Assembly: GCF_000282975.1 (NCBI RefSeq)
Contig: NZ_ALJC01000006.1
Coordinates: 1 to 64,000 of the forward strand
DNA: 64,000 bases
Direction of reading: 5' to 3'
DNA from: Pseudomonas psychrophila HA-4
Lineage (GTDB): Bacteria; Pseudomonadota; Gammaproteobacteria; Pseudomonadales; Pseudomonadaceae
Below, piece by piece: positions 16,774 to 25,926 of this stretch; within the stretch, counting starts at the first letter, position 1; every line of letters begins with the position of its first letter. The position numbers and the translations under genes were made by a program. The notes beneath the pieces are model-generated. The model saw nothing but the letters and a program-made list of their open reading frames with translations. It was not told the DNA's origin and made no database searches.

Positions 16774-17889
16774 TTACTCCGAATCGTCGGTGGAAAGGTC
16801 GAGGGCGATGTTGGCCGTCAGATCCTTGGGGCAGTTGTGCGGCCGCAGCGTGATGTAGGCCTCGATCTTGGTCTTGCTCTGCCAGACCAGGACAATGTCG
16901 CCGTCCTTGGGTGGCTGGATCTCGCCGGGGAACACCTGGCCTGCGAAGGTCACGGACTTGGCCATGGCCCGCAGCGGCGCCATCAGCGCGCTGGTGTTGG
17001 CGGCCATGCTGTTGGCCGTGTTGTTCAGGCGGCGATCGCCCACCCGCTGGATCAGCAGGATCCGCACCTTCCGCGCCGCCTTGTCGGCCAGGCGCAGGTA
17101 CTCGACCACCTGGTAGTCGCTACCTGGGGCATCAAGCATGTTGGCGTCGGCCCAGAACACGCCGGGATAGTCCGGATAGGTCTGAGTGACCGAGAAACGC
17201 GCAGTGTCCAGCTCGGCGCGGATCGCGGAGGGCAACGGGATCGACTCGGAGTCGACCGGAACAGCGCCCAGGCCAAGCACGGCACCGGTGGCCACGCGCA
17301 TGGGGCTGTCGGCAATGCTCACGGCCGCGTTGGCCAGGCGGCCAGCCAGCACGCCCTGGTCGTTGCCGTGCAGCAGCGGCACGACACACACACGCGGTGC
17401 CGCGATGCTGTCGGTGATCTGGCGTTGTTCGGCCAGGTACTGCGTCCAGGTCTGCACCAGCTGGATACCGGCGGTGGCCGCAATCACAAAGGCGCGGCGA
17501 CCGTAGGTGTTGTTCAGAGCCACAGCCGCGTCATGCATGGCGGTCAGCTCGGCACCAGTGGTCACCGGCTTGGTGATGATAATCGCCTCGACCGAATAGC
17601 CTTGCTGCTGAGCGTGAGTCAGTGCGTCTTGCCAGTTGCCATCGGCAGCGATCGGCGCGGCCAGGCAGGCCCAGCGGTCGCCACCATTGGCGCGGGCAGC
17701 GGTGACCTGGGTTTTCAGGCTGCTGTCGGGAATGCCCAGCTGGACCGCAAGGTCGCTCTGGGTGTTAAGCGGAATGAGCTGGCCGACGTTTTTAGCGCCT
17801 GGCCCGATGAAGAGGAAATAGCGCTCGATCTCGGTCACGGCACCTTGGCCGAGGTTGAGATTGTTGACGCTGACTTTGCCGAGTGCCAT
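16774..17889 (-). CDS. Tail sheath protein (DUF2586 family)
   Basis: This 371-residue contractile sheath protein starts MALGKVSVNNLNLGQGAVTE. The middle resembles the sheath core (YGRRAFVIAATAGIQLVQTW and SMRVATGAVLGLG-like stretch), and the C-terminal part has DIVLVWQSKTKIEAYITLRP, typical of sheath C-termini. DUF2586 sheaths occur in HP1/K139-like phages. It lies between tail completion protein S and the tube. Confidence 0.85.
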   Translation of the reverse strand: MALGKVSVNNLNLGQGAVTEIERYFLFIGPGAKNVGQLIPLNTQSDLAVQLGIPDSSLKTQVTAARANGGDRWACLAAPIAADGNWQDALTHAQQQGYSVEAIIITKPVTTGAELTAMHDAAVALNNTYGRRAFVIAATAGIQLVQTWTQYLAEQRQITDSIAAPRVCVVPLLHGNDQGVLAGRLANAAVSIADSPMRVATGAVLGLGAVPVDSESIPLPSAIRAELDTARFSVTQTYPDYPGVFWADANMLDAPGSDYQVVEYLRLADKAARKVRILLIQRVGDRRLNNTANSMAANTSALMAPLRAMAKSVTFAGQVFPGEIQPPKDGDIVLVWQSKTKIEAYITLRPHNCPKDLTANIALDLSTDDSE

Positions 17890-17900
17890 GCAGTGCCTCG

Positions 17901-18581
17901 CTAGCGGGGTGAGTTGAGGATTTGTTGCAGCACCTGGTTGAGCAGCAGACGGGTGTCGCGCTCAGTGCTTGCGCCGAGGAACTGGCGTTTGGGCAGGGTG
18001 ATTTCCCAGCTTTGCTTGCCGGTTGATTCGGATTGTTCTTCGCTGAGGATGCGGATCAGCAGCCCGGCCTGGGCGTAGTTCACATGCTCCAGGATCCAGG
18101 CCACCGGGGGCCGGCTCAGACTCTTCTTGCCCGCTTGGCGCACCTTGAAACCCAACCGACGCAGGCGCTTGGCCTGCTTTTCGGTAGCAGCCAGGCCTTC
18201 AGGAACCCGGTTCCAGCGCTTCATCTGGGCAGCGGTGCGACGTTCGGATGTGCCGTTATGCTGCTGGGCAGCGACCCAGCTGGTCAGCGCATTGCGCCAG
18301 CCCAGGACAGCCTGGTCAGGCGTCACGCTGGTGACCTGCAGCAGCTTGCCCAGGCCGGCTTCCATCTTCTTCTTGCCCTTCCCCGGATTCTTGCGAGCTT
18401 CGAAGGGCGAGCCGTCCAGGTTCTGCTGGTTGCGGATGTTCTTGCGGCTCATGGTGCGTACGCGCTTGCTGACGTTGTTCAGCAGCCGCCGGCGCAATTG
18501 CGGCGGAAGACTGAGCAATGCCAGTTGCTCACGCACGCCCAGTTGGCCACGCACGTCCAGCTCAAAGGTGCTACGCGCCAT
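17901..18581 (-). CDS. Tail completion protein S / virion morphogenesis protein
   Basis: This 226-residue basic protein is related to P2 gpS. It starts MARSTFELDVRGQLGVREQL at 18581, overlapping the R gene by 11 bases; a longer frame upstream is shadow. Typical features are the MSRKNIRNQQNLDGSPFEAR stretch and the RLRRLGFKVRQAGKKS segment. It caps the tail top at head-tail joining. Confidence 0.8.
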   Translation of the reverse strand: MARSTFELDVRGQLGVREQLALLSLPPQLRRRLLNNVSKRVRTMSRKNIRNQQNLDGSPFEARKNPGKGKKKMEAGLGKLLQVTSVTPDQAVLGWRNALTSWVAAQQHNGTSERRTAAQMKRWNRVPEGLAATEKQAKRLRRLGFKVRQAGKKSLSRPPVAWILEHVNYAQAGLLIRILSEEQSESTGKQSWEITLPKRQFLGASTERDTRLLLNQVLQQILNSPR

Positions 18582-19017
18582 GGGTGGCCACCTCGCCCTG
18601 CTCCGCGACCCAGAGGACAAACGGGATGAATGACCAGGTGGTGTCGAACGCCTCGATCTCGCCGGCCGGATCTTCGGCGAGATACTGCGGTTCAACGAAC
18701 TCCAGGGTGATTTCGACGTCGGCCAGGTCCTGGTCGAGCATCTCGATGGCGAATGCCGGAGCGGCCAGATCTTCATCGCGATCGGGGTCATTGCTGGCCA
18801 GCCAACTGCCCACCAATGCCATCAGTCGGCCAGGGTGATCGGCGAAGCGCTCCATGATGATGACAGCGCGATAGCGCATATCACCCATGTGCAGACCGGC
18901 CACGTCCGGCTTCCAGATCAGCTCCAGGTTGACCTGATCAGTGAAGCTGTCGAGCTGCTCAGGCAGTACCAGTTCGCGCTCGATCAGGTAGGTGGTAAGC
19001 GCGCGCAGCTTGTTCAT
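18571..19017 (-). CDS. Tail completion protein R
   Basis: This 148-residue P2 gpR-like protein begins MNKLRALTTYLIERELVLPE and contains DVEITLEFVEPQYL. It acts with gpS in completing the tail terminus. It overlaps the head completion gene upstream by 4 bases and gene S downstream. Confidence 0.8.
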   Translation of the reverse strand: MNKLRALTTYLIERELVLPEQLDSFTDQVNLELIWKPDVAGLHMGDMRYRAVIIMERFADHPGRLMALVGSWLASNDPDRDEDLAAPAFAIEMLDQDLADVEITLEFVEPQYLAEDPAGEIEAFDTTWSFIPFVLWVAEQGEVATHGA

Positions 19018-19484
19018 AGCAGCGCCGCCGTGATGCGGCCACGGCCCTGCAGCGTGCGGACGGCCTGCTGACTGAAGGCCAGGAAGGTTTCCTTGCGCTC
19101 GGGGTCTTCTTTGCCGGTGTTCTCGGCGATTTCCCGGCGGGTGACGGTGGCGAACTGGGGCAGCAGGCTGGCTTTGGCGCGGGTGTAGACGGCGCGCTTG
19201 TAGAGCATGACCTTGTAGGCGTAGCCAAATTCGGCAGAGGTAGCCACGCCAGCTACAGCCTCTAGGTTCGATACTCCAGAAACCTGCAGGACGGATTTCA
19301 CGGTGGCCAGATCGGTGTTCACCTCGATCATGGCCGTGGTCAGCTCAGTGACCAGCAGCTCAACCAGGTACTCCGCCGGCAGGCGGTACCCCTTCTGGAA
19401 CTCGGACACGGAGAGGTTCGGCCAGAAGCCGTCATTCTCAATTGCCTGCTCCACAAAGGTGGTGGGTTTCCCGGAAAAGCTCAT
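19014..19484 (-). CDS. Head completion/stabilisation protein L
   Basis: This 156-residue gpL-like protein (MSFSGKPTTF, then NDGFWPNLSVSEFQKGYRLP) closes and stabilises packaged capsids and forms part of the neck. It is in the P2 order, after the terminase small subunit gene and before R. About 100 bases separate it from gene M. Confidence 0.85.
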   Translation of the reverse strand: MSFSGKPTTFVEQAIENDGFWPNLSVSEFQKGYRLPAEYLVELLVTELTTAMIEVNTDLATVKSVLQVSGVSNLEAVAGVATSAEFGYAYKVMLYKRAVYTRAKASLLPQFATVTRREIAENTGKEDPERKETFLAFSQQAVRTLQGRGRITAALL

Positions 19485-19582
19485 TGCTGGGCACTCAAAT
19501 AGAGGCGAGAAAACTGCTTCAGTGGGTCAGGCCATAAATGGTTGGCTCACATCCACAGTTTCTCGCCGGGGGGGGTAGTCGG

Positions 19583-20302
19583 TTATTCGGTGGCCGGTTT
19601 GGCCGGTTGTTTTTTCAGTGCACGCAGGCAGTTTTCGACGCGGGTACCCACGCCGGCACTCGGATACAACTCAGTGGCGCGTTTAAAGTGCAGTAGCGCG
19701 GTTTCCCACTCTTTGGCCTCCATGGCGCGGATGCCGATCAACTTGTGGCACTTGGCTGGAATCTGCTCCGTCAGATCCCATTCACCATCAACACGGGGCA
19801 ACAAGTCAGACAGGTAAGGCTCCGGGCTGCGCTTGGCGTTGTATTCCGCGTAAGCCCAATCGATCACGGCATCTGCGACAAAGGTCTGAATGTCGCGGCG
19901 CTTAAATCGCTCAGGCATCTCCTGCCCCTGCTCCATCGCAAAGTCGGCCAGCTCCAGGCCGTCTTCGAACTGTTCGGTGTCGAACAGCCAGACCATCACC
20001 TGCACCAGGACGCGATTCGGAAAGTTCATGCCCGATTCGCAGTAGCGCTGTACGTATTCCTGGTACTTGGGTAGCAGCTCGTCACGCTTGAGCGATTGGC
20101 GCCCAGCCAAGCCCTTAATGGCACTCAGCCGTTCAAGGTCTTGATCCAAGGCTGCTTCCTGCAACATCAGATGCTTGCGGGCATTGGCCGGGCTGCTCAG
20201 GGCATCGGAAGGCGAGTACGCCACCGGTGCACCTGCAGCAGCGGCTACTGCAGCAACACCCACGGCCAGGGTGCGGCGCTTATGCGCCAGGGCCAGACTC
20301 AC
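19583..20302 (-). CDS. Terminase small subunit (endonuclease, gpM)
   Basis: This 239-residue gpM-like protein follows the capsid gene with a 4-base overlap. It contains LERLSAIKGLAGRQSLKRDE and VLVQVMVWLFDTEQFEDGL, matching P2-type small terminases, which recognise and cut cos DNA with gpP. An Ala-rich N-terminus precedes the core. Confidence 0.85.
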   Translation of the reverse strand: MSLALAHKRRTLAVGVAAVAAAAGAPVAYSPSDALSSPANARKHLMLQEAALDQDLERLSAIKGLAGRQSLKRDELLPKYQEYVQRYCESGMNFPNRVLVQVMVWLFDTEQFEDGLELADFAMEQGQEMPERFKRRDIQTFVADAVIDWAYAEYNAKRSPEPYLSDLLPRVDGEWDLTEQIPAKCHKLIGIRAMEAKEWETALLHFKRATELYPSAGVGTRVENCLRALKKQPAKPATE

Positions 20303-21318
20303 GCCACCAGCTCCACGTTTTCGGTCAGCGCGAATTTCTCCAGCTGCTCGATCACGTAACCTTCATTGCGGCTGTTGTAGTCCTCGACGCGGGAGCGTTT
20401 CGGGTTATCCACCGTCTGTTTGCGCCAGCTGGAGTCCTGGAAATAGATCGACAGGTTGTCGAAGCTGGTGACCAGTACGGCATTGACGGGGAAGAACGGC
20501 ACACTGAACGCCGGCATGCCGCCATAGGTGGCGATCACCTGGGCCTCTTCAATGCGTTCTTTTTCGGTAGGTACATCGCCTTGTTTGGCGTAGAGCTTGG
20601 CCTTGTCGGCTGCCAGCAGGTCGGTACCAATGATTGCTACCAGGTCGCCACCGTCGCGAAGGCGCTCGTCCACCATTTGCTTGGTGTCGTGTACCAGGGC
20701 ATCGAGGTTGGCGTAGTCGCCGCCCACACCCAGCAGCACCTTGCCAGCAGTCTTGCCTTCCTTGAGCACCTGAGCCGGGATCTGTTCGCGGGCCTGCTGC
20801 AGCCAACCCTTGTTCACGTCCTGCAGCATTGGGTTTGCGGCGATATCGGTCTGCGCGGCAGCCGAGGTGCCATGGAAACCAATCATGATGCGGTCGAGAG
20901 CGATCTGCTTTTGCACAGCCGCGGAATAACGCTGGTGAAAGTCCGGAAACTTCGCCCAGGCGTCAATTTTCGCGTATGGCATCCCCACATCGGATTCGGT
21001 GGAATGCAGTTCGTAAGTGGTCTGGTCCAGCGCCGAAACATCTTTGGCAATGCGATCAGAGGTGTTGGTGTTGGTACGGCCAGTGACCGGACCGGAAACA
21101 CCGATGAACACCTTCTGACCTTTGATCTCGGTCACCGGGATGATGTTGATGCGCTGCAGGAAGTCCGACTTGGCGGTGATCGCGTCGTTCAGTTCCTGGG
21201 CAATGGTCGGATCGACACTGAATTGCTTGCTGGCCAGCTCAACACCGTAGTTTTCGGCGATATCGAGCAGCAGCTGTGCAAACATCTTGGCGCCGTACGC
21301 GCTCAGAGAATACGCCAT
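20299..21318 (-). CDS. Major capsid protein (gpN)
   Basis: This 339-residue P2 gpN-like capsid subunit starts MAYSLSAYGAKMFAQLLLDI at 21318; the frame upstream of that is a shadow of the scaffold gene. It has the characteristic GRTNTNTSDRIAKDVSAL and MIGFHGTSAAAQTDIAANP segments. In P2 the N-terminal part is removed by the scaffold protease. The length is close to P2 gpN (357). Confidence 0.9.
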   Translation of the reverse strand: MAYSLSAYGAKMFAQLLLDIAENYGVELASKQFSVDPTIAQELNDAITAKSDFLQRINIIPVTEIKGQKVFIGVSGPVTGRTNTNTSDRIAKDVSALDQTTYELHSTESDVGMPYAKIDAWAKFPDFHQRYSAAVQKQIALDRIMIGFHGTSAAAQTDIAANPMLQDVNKGWLQQAREQIPAQVLKEGKTAGKVLLGVGGDYANLDALVHDTKQMVDERLRDGGDLVAIIGTDLLAADKAKLYAKQGDVPTEKERIEEAQVIATYGGMPAFSVPFFPVNAVLVTSFDNLSIYFQDSSWRKQTVDNPKRSRVEDYNSRNEGYVIEQLEKFALTENVELVA

Positions 21319-21319
21319 A

Positions 21320-22246
21320 TCAAAGCACCCGCTTTTTGGTGGTCGCCGCTGGACCAGTGGTTTTTGGCAGCTGACGCCCGGTAGCGGTGTTCTGCAGGGT
21401 GGTGAACTGCTTTTGCAGGTTCGACAGTGCGGCCAGCACGGCCTTGTTGGAAGCACCGCCGTTACGAGCGAATTCGCGATCTGCTTCTGCAGTAGTGACG
21501 ATCTCGTCCACTGCAGCACTCACGTCGTCGATCGGGGCTTGATCGGGTTCTGGTGCATCTGCGGCTGCAGGCTCAATCACGGCCTGAATGCCGGCGGCGA
21601 CAACCAGCAGCTGCGCCAGCAGGGCTTTTAAGGCCGTTGCAGTAGCTTCATCCATTGGGGGTTTGCTCTCGGTTGGGGGGTCGGTTTTGTCGTCGGCTGC
21701 TGGGGGCTCGACAGCGAAGCGCTTGAATAGGCTGGTGATCATCGTCGCCAGCTTGACGAGCTCGCCTTGGGGCTTTTCTTCATTCAAGTTGCCCAGCTCA
21801 ACAGAGGCGGCGTAGTACGCGGCTTTGTTGGTGCGGTTCGAAAAGTACAGTTCCTGGGTGCCCAGGCTTGCCGGTTGATCGGTGACGGCCAGGCCGGTGA
21901 GATAGGCTTTGCCGGAGTTTGCGAAGTTCGGGAGGATCTCGACGCTGGTGAACAGTTTTTCGCCCTGATCGTTGAGCCAAAGCAGCTTTTGGTTCGGCTT
22001 GAGCTGGGCTTCTAGCGCAACTTGGCCAGGCTCCAGATCATCTGCTTCCTCCACCAGGCGCACCGCAAATACAGTGCCGTGGGAGCCGCTCCAGCGTTCG
22101 TGCTCGGCCCAGATCACAGCCGTGTATTTGGATGGTGAGTACGTCTCAGCGACATCGCGCAGTTCCTGGGGAAGGATCTCTCGGCCATCTACGGTCGGGC
22201 CGCTGGTGGCGACACGTTTCCAGAACGAAACAAGGGAACGGGGCAT
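21320..22246 (-). CDS. Capsid scaffolding protein with protease (gpO)
   Basis: This 308-residue gpO-like protein has an N-terminal serine protease domain and a C-terminal scaffold helix. Landmarks are FWKRVATSGPTVDGREILPQ, AEHERWSGSHGTVFAVRLVE, and YLTGLAVTDQPASLGTQELY with the probable catalytic Ser. The C-terminal half is Ala/Asp-rich and helical. It stops one base before the capsid gene begins. It is the first gene of the leftward late operon. Confidence 0.88.
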   Translation of the reverse strand: MPRSLVSFWKRVATSGPTVDGREILPQELRDVAETYSPSKYTAVIWAEHERWSGSHGTVFAVRLVEEADDLEPGQVALEAQLKPNQKLLWLNDQGEKLFTSVEILPNFANSGKAYLTGLAVTDQPASLGTQELYFSNRTNKAAYYAASVELGNLNEEKPQGELVKLATMITSLFKRFAVEPPAADDKTDPPTESKPPMDEATATALKALLAQLLVVAAGIQAVIEPAAADAPEPDQAPIDDVSAAVDEIVTTAEADREFARNGGASNKAVLAALSNLQKQFTTLQNTATGRQLPKTTGPAATTKKRVL

Positions 22247-22329
22247 GGGCGATAACTGCGCTCAATCGGTGATTTGAGCCGCCACGATATGGAGCCGTTG
22301 AGCTCTGAACAAACGATTCAACTGCGCGC

Positions 22330-22356
22330 TCCTCCTATATTCGACTTATAGGAGGA
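22330..22356. promoter_or_regulatory. Perfect inverted repeat between divergent head operons
   Basis: TCCTCCTATA and TATAGGAGGA form a perfect 10-bp inverted repeat with a 7-base spacer (TTCGACT). It lies 84 bases before the scaffold start on one side and 54 bases before the terminase start on the other. A symmetric site at this distance could be the binding site of the Ogr-like activator that switches on late genes in P2-group phages. The sequence differs from the P2 Ogr box, so this is only a positional inference. Confidence 0.45.
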
Positions 22357-22409
22357 ACGCGGAATTTAACACCGCGTTTACTGCGTTTTCGCCGCATAGA
22401 CTGCGGCCC

Positions 22410-24458
22410 ATGCTCTACTCAACCGAAGTAAAAGAAGCCGCTAAACGCCTGTTTCTACGCCGCTGCAAGGCGAAGGAAATTCAGGCGCAACTCAACCTGC
22501 CTAACATCCGGATCGTCTACTACTGGATTCGCCAGGGTGGTTGGGAAGACATGCTGTCGGATGAAGAACCGCTGACGGCGATCGGCCGGCGTATCACCCT
22601 GCTCCTGGACAAGACCACAAGTCTGAGCAAGGACGATCTGAACGAACTGGACCGGCTGACCAGCATTCGCGAACGCCTTCTGAAACAAGCGGCCAAACCA
22701 TCGCTGGCACCAAACTCAGACGGTCCGGTTGAGCCCCAAGAACGCCGCCAGGCCTCACGTGGGGAGCGCTCCGGTCGAAGGGATAGTGGCGAGAAGAAAC
22801 GAGAAAAGAAGGCCAAGAACGATATCAGCGGCCTGACCGAAGTGGACTTCCTGGATAAGTTCATCTCCAAGATGTACCGCTACCAGCAGGAACTGTTCGC
22901 GGCCAAGCAAAACCCGCTGACCTGCCGGATCCGGAACATCCTCAAAAGCCGCCAGGTGGGTCTGACCTACTATTTCGCCGGCGAAGCGTTCATGGACGCG
23001 GTGCTGTCCGGCGACAACCAGGTGTTCCTGTCGGCCAGCCGATCGCAATCGGAGATTTTCCGCAGCTACATCATCCAGTTTGCCCAGCAGTGGTTTGGCA
23101 TCGAGCTGACCGGCAACCCCATCACCCTCAGCAACGGCGCCGAACTGCGCTTCCTCAGCACCAACAGCAGCACCGCCCAGGGCTACCACGGCCACGTTTA
23201 TGTGGACGAGTACTTCTGGATCCGCGACTTCGAGAAACTCAGCACCGTGGCCAGCGCCATGGGCACCCACAAGAAGTGGCGCAAAACCTACTTCTCGACG
23301 CCCAGCGCGGTGTCACACCAGGCCTATCCGTTCTGGTCCGGCGAAGAGTTTCGCAACAGCAAGCGCGGCAAAAAGGCCGGCGGCACCTGGCCCGTCGAAG
23401 CGGCGTACACCCAGGGCGCGCTGTGTCCGGACGGCCAATGGCGCAAGACCGTCACCATCCAGGATGCCATCGACGGGGGTTGTGATCTGTTCGACCCCGA
23501 GCAGCTGCAGTTGGAGTACGACGAGGACAAGTTCCAGCAGCTGTTCTATTGCAAGTTCATCGACAGCTCGCAGAGCGCGTTCGGCCTGAAAGACCTGGAG
23601 CGCTGCTACTCCGACCTGACGTTGTGGGAGGACTACAAGCCCGACGACGATCGCCCCTACGGCAACAGCCCCGTCTGGATCGGCTACGACCCCAGCCGCA
23701 CTCGCGACGACGCCACTTGCGTGGTCATTGCCCCGCCACTCGAAGCTGGAGCGAAGTTCCGCATCCTGGAGAAGCACAGCTGGCGGGGGCAGTCGTTCAA
23801 GTACCAGGCCGAACAGGTCAAGAAGCTCACCGAGCGCTTCAATGTGCAGCACATCGGCATCGATACCACCGGCATCGGTTACGGCGTGTTCGACCTGGTG
23901 CGCGACTTCTACCCACGGACAACGTCGATTCACTACAGCCTGGAAACGAAAAACACGCTGGTCCTCAAGGCGCAGGACACGATCCAAGGCAGCCGCATCG
24001 AGTGGGATGCCGGCTGGACCGATGTTGCCCAGGCGTTCCTGACCATCAAGCGCGGCACCACCGGCAGCGGCCAGATCACCTACAGCGCTTCGCGCACCGA
24101 AGCCACCGGTCACGCCGATATTGCCTGGGCAATCATGCACGCCCTGGCGAACGAACCCTTGAACACGAACAAGCGGCGCCGGAGCCGCTACATCACGAGC
24201 GGAACCCATGCCCAACCGACGCAAAAAGCACCAGGTCAATCAGCAGCCACGCCAGCAACAGCCAATGCGCATGTTCACCTTCGGGGAACCCGAACAGGTG
24301 CTCAGTGGCAACATCGGCGAGTATGTGGGGGTGTTTCCCAGCGACGACGGCGAGATCTACAAGCCGCCAGTGTCACGCACGGGTCTGGCCAAACTGTTGC
24401 GAGCCAACGCGCACCACGGCGCCATTCCGAAGTTCAAACGCAACTTGCTGTTGCGTGA
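22410..24458 (+). CDS. Terminase large subunit (gpP)
   Basis: This is the DNA-packaging ATPase and nuclease. An N-terminal helix-turn-helix (AKEIQAQLNLPNIRIVYYWI) is followed by the P2-type deviant Walker A region LKSRQVGLTYYFA. Walker B is in HVYVDEYFW, and acidic nuclease motifs lie in GYDPSRTRDDA and GIDTTGIGYG. The open frame gives 682 residues, against 590 in P2. The last 83 or so codons overlap the portal gene and read as low-complexity Gln/Arg/Thr/Ala sequence, so the natural C-terminus has probably been lost or extended. The start has no clear ribosome site, but the alignment of the HTH supports it. Confidence 0.85.
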   Translation: MLYSTEVKEAAKRLFLRRCKAKEIQAQLNLPNIRIVYYWIRQGGWEDMLSDEEPLTAIGRRITLLLDKTTSLSKDDLNELDRLTSIRERLLKQAAKPSLAPNSDGPVEPQERRQASRGERSGRRDSGEKKREKKAKNDISGLTEVDFLDKFISKMYRYQQELFAAKQNPLTCRIRNILKSRQVGLTYYFAGEAFMDAVLSGDNQVFLSASRSQSEIFRSYIIQFAQQWFGIELTGNPITLSNGAELRFLSTNSSTAQGYHGHVYVDEYFWIRDFEKLSTVASAMGTHKKWRKTYFSTPSAVSHQAYPFWSGEEFRNSKRGKKAGGTWPVEAAYTQGALCPDGQWRKTVTIQDAIDGGCDLFDPEQLQLEYDEDKFQQLFYCKFIDSSQSAFGLKDLERCYSDLTLWEDYKPDDDRPYGNSPVWIGYDPSRTRDDATCVVIAPPLEAGAKFRILEKHSWRGQSFKYQAEQVKKLTERFNVQHIGIDTTGIGYGVFDLVRDFYPRTTSIHYSLETKNTLVLKAQDTIQGSRIEWDAGWTDVAQAFLTIKRGTTGSGQITYSASRTEATGHADIAWAIMHALANEPLNTNKRRRSRYITSGTHAQPTQKAPGQSAATPATANAHVHLRGTRTGAQWQHRRVCGGVSQRRRRDLQAASVTHGSGQTVASQRAPRRHSEVQTQLAVA

Positions 24459-25248
24459 GTTCATCCCTTCGGACGGCTGCAGCGCTCAGACCATGGGCCG
24501 CGCAGGTCTGGACTACATGGTGTTTGGCGAAGCGTACCTCTACCGGGATACCAACGCTTTCGGCCAAGTCCTGGAGCTGCAGCACCTTCCAGCGATCAAC
24601 ATGCGGGTCAAGGTAGGTGGCGGCTTCAGAATGCTGCTGCCGGACAACAAGTTTATGGACTTCGAACAGGACGAGATCGAGCACGTCATGGACTACGACG
24701 TGGAGCAGAACATCTATGGCATCCCGGACTACTTGGGCGGTCTGCAGGCGCTACTGCTCAACGAAGCAGCCACCCTTTTCCGCCGGCGTTACTACAGCAA
24801 CGGCGCGCACGCGGGTTACATCTTCTACACCAACGACCCGGATCTGACCGAGGAGGACGAAGACAATCTGCGTGCCCAGATCAGCTCCAGCAAGGGTGTG
24901 GGCAACTTCCGCTCGATGTTCGTCAACATCCCCAACGGCAAGGAAAACGCCATTCAGATCATCCCGGTGGGCGACTTCCAGGCCAAAGACGAACTGGAAA
25001 AGGTGAAGAACATCACGCGCAACGACGTGATCGCCGCCTGGCGTATGAACCCCGCACTGGCCGGCATCATCCCGGAAAACAACGCCGGCTTTGGTGATAT
25101 CGAAAAGATCGATCGGGTGTACACCAGCAATGAAATCCGGCCGATCTGTCAACTTTTCGACCAGGTGAACGACAGCTTGCGAGGTGACAGGCGAATTAGC
25201 TGGAGAAATCCTGATTATGCAGATGATTCAACTACATCCAGTGCTTAG
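24208..25248 (+). CDS. Portal protein (gpQ)
   Basis: This 346-residue phage portal of the P2 gpQ family is shown by MFTFGEPEQVL, FKRNLLLREFIPSDGCS, DYDVEQNIYGIPDYLGGLQA and KNITRNDVIAAWRMNPALAG. It forms the dodecameric ring at the capsid vertex through which terminase pumps DNA. It overlaps the terminase frame by 251 bases, which is more than usual. Confidence 0.9.
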   Translation: MPNRRKKHQVNQQPRQQQPMRMFTFGEPEQVLSGNIGEYVGVFPSDDGEIYKPPVSRTGLAKLLRANAHHGAIPKFKRNLLLREFIPSDGCSAQTMGRAGLDYMVFGEAYLYRDTNAFGQVLELQHLPAINMRVKVGGGFRMLLPDNKFMDFEQDEIEHVMDYDVEQNIYGIPDYLGGLQALLLNEAATLFRRRYYSNGAHAGYIFYTNDPDLTEEDEDNLRAQISSSKGVGNFRSMFVNIPNGKENAIQIIPVGDFQAKDELEKVKNITRNDVIAAWRMNPALAGIIPENNAGFGDIEKIDRVYTSNEIRPICQLFDQVNDSLRGDRRISWRNPDYADDSTTSSA

Positions 25249-25313
25249 CTAAGAGATTACCACTACATACTGTGGCAATATAGCGGCGATTGGTTGCCCT
25301 GGGGAGGGACACA

Positions 25314-25571
25314 ATGCGAGTTACATGCAAATGCGGACACAAGGGCCGGATCGCTTCGCGAGAGCAGTTATCTGAGGATTTTTCGAAGCTGTACTGCCAG
25401 TGCCTGGACGCAAAGTGCGGGCACACATGGGTCGCGAATCTGACGTTTTCACACACATTGAGCCCATCGGCTCAGTCATTCGAAAGGATGTTGTTTGACC
25501 GCTTGAGGGATATGCCCAGGGCAAAACAGCGGGAGTTGTTTGAGCAGCTTGGATCACAGGCGGTGGCGTGA
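25314..25571 (+). CDS. Ogr/Delta-like zinc finger late-gene activator
   Basis: This 85-residue protein starts MRVTCKCGHKGR, with a second cysteine pair in LYCQCLDAKCGHTWV. That is the zinc-binding layout of P2 Ogr and P4 Delta, which turn on late promoters through the RNA polymerase alpha subunit. The start at 25314 is preceded by GGGGAGGGA with 4 bases of spacing; an upstream GTG frame lacks this. It would activate the divergent head promoters and other late operons. Confidence 0.8.
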   Translation: MRVTCKCGHKGRIASREQLSEDFSKLYCQCLDAKCGHTWVANLTFSHTLSPSAQSFERMLFDRLRDMPRAKQRELFEQLGSQAVA

Positions 25572-25639
25572 GGCGCAAACGCCGACTCAAGGTTGTCGGC
25601 GATCGGTTACATGGAATGGGCTATCAGCGATCGGGAATA

Positions 25640-25825
25640 TCAGCTGATGGCGGGTTCTTTGGGGTTGGTCGCGAGTACTTTGGACATCCGCTTGAGTTGA
25701 AGTTGCTCCGGCTCATTCAACAGGCGGAACAGGCGGATAAGGCGACGTTCAATTTCTGACAGATCCAGCCATTCGAACTCATTGGTTTCAACGCTGACGA
25801 GTTCAGTTTTCGTGCGATCCAACAT
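25640..25825 (-). CDS. Small phage protein of unknown function
   Basis: This 61-residue acidic, helical protein (MLDRTKTELVSVETNEFEWL, then an RRLIRLFRLLNE stretch) is read leftward just downstream of the repressor. A GGAG lies 8 bases before the ATG. Position suggests co-expression with the repressor in the lysogen. The family is not recognised. Confidence 0.5.
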   Translation of the reverse strand: MLDRTKTELVSVETNEFEWLDLSEIERRLIRLFRLLNEPEQLQLKRMSKVLATNPKEPAIS

Positions 25826-25926
25826 GCTTACTACTCCATAAGGTGCATTGCTGAATCGACGTTGACGGGGCTGGATCGGGCTTTAGTACAGGGGGTCGAC
25901 GAATGACATACATGATTTGTTACAAG

